From: Mucilaginibacter gossypiicola
GTDB taxonomy: Bacteria > Bacteroidota > Bacteroidia > Sphingobacteriales > Sphingobacteriaceae
Direction of reading: 5' to 3'
NCBI RefSeq assembly: GCF_900110105.1
Contig: NZ_FOCL01000007.1
Location: 310,001 to 374,000, forward strand
Length of the DNA: 64,000 nucleotides
The notes beneath the pieces were generated by a model that was not told the DNA's origin, did not search any database, and saw only the letters and a list, made by a program, of their open reading frames with translations. The translations under genes and the position numbers were made by a program. Numbering within the stretch: position 1 is the first letter of the stretch; every line of letters begins with the position of its first letter. Below, one piece after another: positions 63,801 to 64,000 of this stretch.

Positions 63801-64000
63801 CAGTTACTCCGGCCAGGGCTGCACCGCTCTCGTCGGTTACTTTACCGGTTATAACCCTTGCTGGCTCCGGTTTTGTTGCAATATGAGTCATGCGCCACGA
63901 AACAGCAGGAGTGTTAGCCGCAAACGCATAATTGGTAATAGTTATAAATACTATTATGGCCGTCATTCTCATGAAAGTGTTTAGTAAATATTTTTTTTTC
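60841..64000 (-). CDS. susC: SusC/RagA-family TonB-linked outer-membrane transporter (5' end probably outside the window)
   Basis: At least 1043 residues. Carboxypeptidase-regulatory-like domain (VITGKVTDESGAALAGVTV, about 40-115), the EIVVVGYGTQKRASVTGAVSSV box, plug domain (DVLKDASAAAIYGSRATNGVI) and a 22-strand barrel ending in F. It imports oligosaccharides caught by SusD, using TonB energy. The first ATG in the window is at 63972, but the frame stays open to the edge and reads KKKYLLNTF just before it. That makes a positively charged signal start beyond 64000 more likely. Confidence 0.93.
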   Translation of the reverse strand, partial: KKKYLLNTFMRMTAIIVFITITNYAFAANTPAVSWRMTHIATKPEPARVITGKVTDESGAALAGVTVTIKGTTTAVGTSSNGTFRIEVPNEQAILVFSFVGFASTEVAVSGQSVINVSLKGDSKALNEIVVVGYGTQKRASVTGAVSSVNSKTISALPVGGVDQALQGRVSGLTVTNNGSPGSAPIVQIRGVSSIGYGADPLYIIDGFPGSIGSLDPRDIQSVDVLKDASAAAIYGSRATNGVIIITTKKGSTGKIQVGFDSYAGVQKVTKTYDLLNTNQYLQYERALNGAAGIGLPPRLQPANFNLPIYAGSSQTFAQTNTDWQDAYFKNGVLQQHTVSVSGGNENSRIFTSAGYFDQDGITVGTNFSRKNFRINSDHNINKFITIGETFNTSVTRQRFGIPPGNRTPITNVIRMQPYLPVYNPNNMGGFFGPQSSFDGADPVNPVEQALINENRNLGVGIRGNAYLTVKFTPWLKFNSTYGIDYGTNRQEQYTPIYNDGGTSSSPLASITENTNSGTTTLYTQQLTFDHTFAAKHHVSAIAVYEVQTNRGDSQNSFGNQNNNTIRTLHNATNITTDYTYTTNVLHSLVGRVGYDFEGKYLVSGSIRRDGLSVWAPGHKYENFPAASVGWKVDQESFMKGIKSISEFKLRAGYGVTGINGTVLGNYPYVSNVSAGGTTYPFGNLATGVNSGNGSFYSNLSNYFLHWEKTKSTNIGFDLGLFQNAFTLSAEVYKRKTDGLILTVPAPPSQGVGAPIANVGSMQNKGFELTAGYHKTSGEFRYDITGVFGLSRNKVLSLTGAANGTITAGGDADFGGGGPITNTSVGQPIQYFYGYVVEGIFQNAADVSGHATQTGAAPGDLKFKDVNKDGVIDANDRVNLGSYLPKFTYSLNYTASYKNFDLALFFQGVYGNKIFNAEKIIAEGMSRLFNSDVNVLRAWTPTNTNTDIPRAISGDPNSNVRPSSRWVESGSYLRLKNLQLGYNLPQTWLRSSTNNLVSKVRIYVSSTNLFTITKYTGLDPEVGSKNGTLTNGIDYGQYPTPRVFQAGLQATF

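Overview
The window looks like chromosomal DNA of a Bacteroidota, most likely Sphingobacteriaceae (Mucilaginibacter or Pedobacter type). The evidence is a SusC/SusD pair, a hybrid two-component sensor/regulator (HTCS), a DUF2723 protein, many GH43 enzymes, Bacteroidota-type promoter boxes (TAnnTTTG) and dispersed palindromic repeats. There is no rRNA, no intact tRNA, no CRISPR array and no recognisable transposase.

Layout. 0-8 kb is mixed housekeeping: a metallophosphoesterase, a DUF2723 membrane protein, a YafQ-type toxin-antitoxin pair, an MscS channel with inorganic pyrophosphatase, a divergent HxlR/DoxX pair and a membrane-anchored GH25 muramidase. 8.2-10.6 kb is a MarR-MFS-isochorismatase-fold operon with a perfect 16-bp palindrome at its promoter. 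10.7-14.9 kb has single genes (NHL-repeat lipoprotein, PAP2 phosphatase, patatin, VOC protein, one unknown).

15-31.8 kb is a fatty-acid locus. An SGNH hydrolase lipoprotein and a FadL porin form one operon, divergent from an AraC regulator. Downstream follow acyl-CoA dehydrogenase, ETF beta and alpha, a thioesterase, acyl-CoA-binding protein, DUF2147, a FadN-like hydroxyacyl-CoA dehydrogenase/enoyl-CoA hydratase, thiolase, acyl-CoA synthetase, an ECI-like enoyl-CoA isomerase and a DECR-like 2,4-dienoyl-CoA reductase. Together they would release, import, activate and fully beta-oxidise saturated and unsaturated fatty acids. An identical 28-bp sequence lies upstream of both the FadL and the acyl-CoA dehydrogenase genes, on either side of the AraC gene. 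A 20/28 match lies upstream of the DUF2147-FadN block. I read this as the operator of an undescribed fatty-acid regulon and consider it the best novel candidate here.

31.8-33.2 kb resembles an island scar: an orphan antitoxin related to the one at 4.5 kb, an unknown membrane/coiled-coil protein, and a decayed tRNA-Arg(CCG) 3' part followed by its terminator.

33.2-53 kb is a xylan utilisation locus: an unknown secreted protein, four GH43 enzymes, an HTCS regulator, a GH8 xylanase, a tandem CE1-like esterase, an SGNH (CE6-like) acetylesterase fused to a GH10 xylanase, and GH95. No SusC/SusD lies inside it. 53-64 kb holds two FG-GAP/ASPIC-UnbV lipoproteins facing each other, the second encoded downstream of a SusC/SusD pair on the minus strand, in the position usual for a surface glycan-binding protein. 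The SusC reading frame is open to the window edge.
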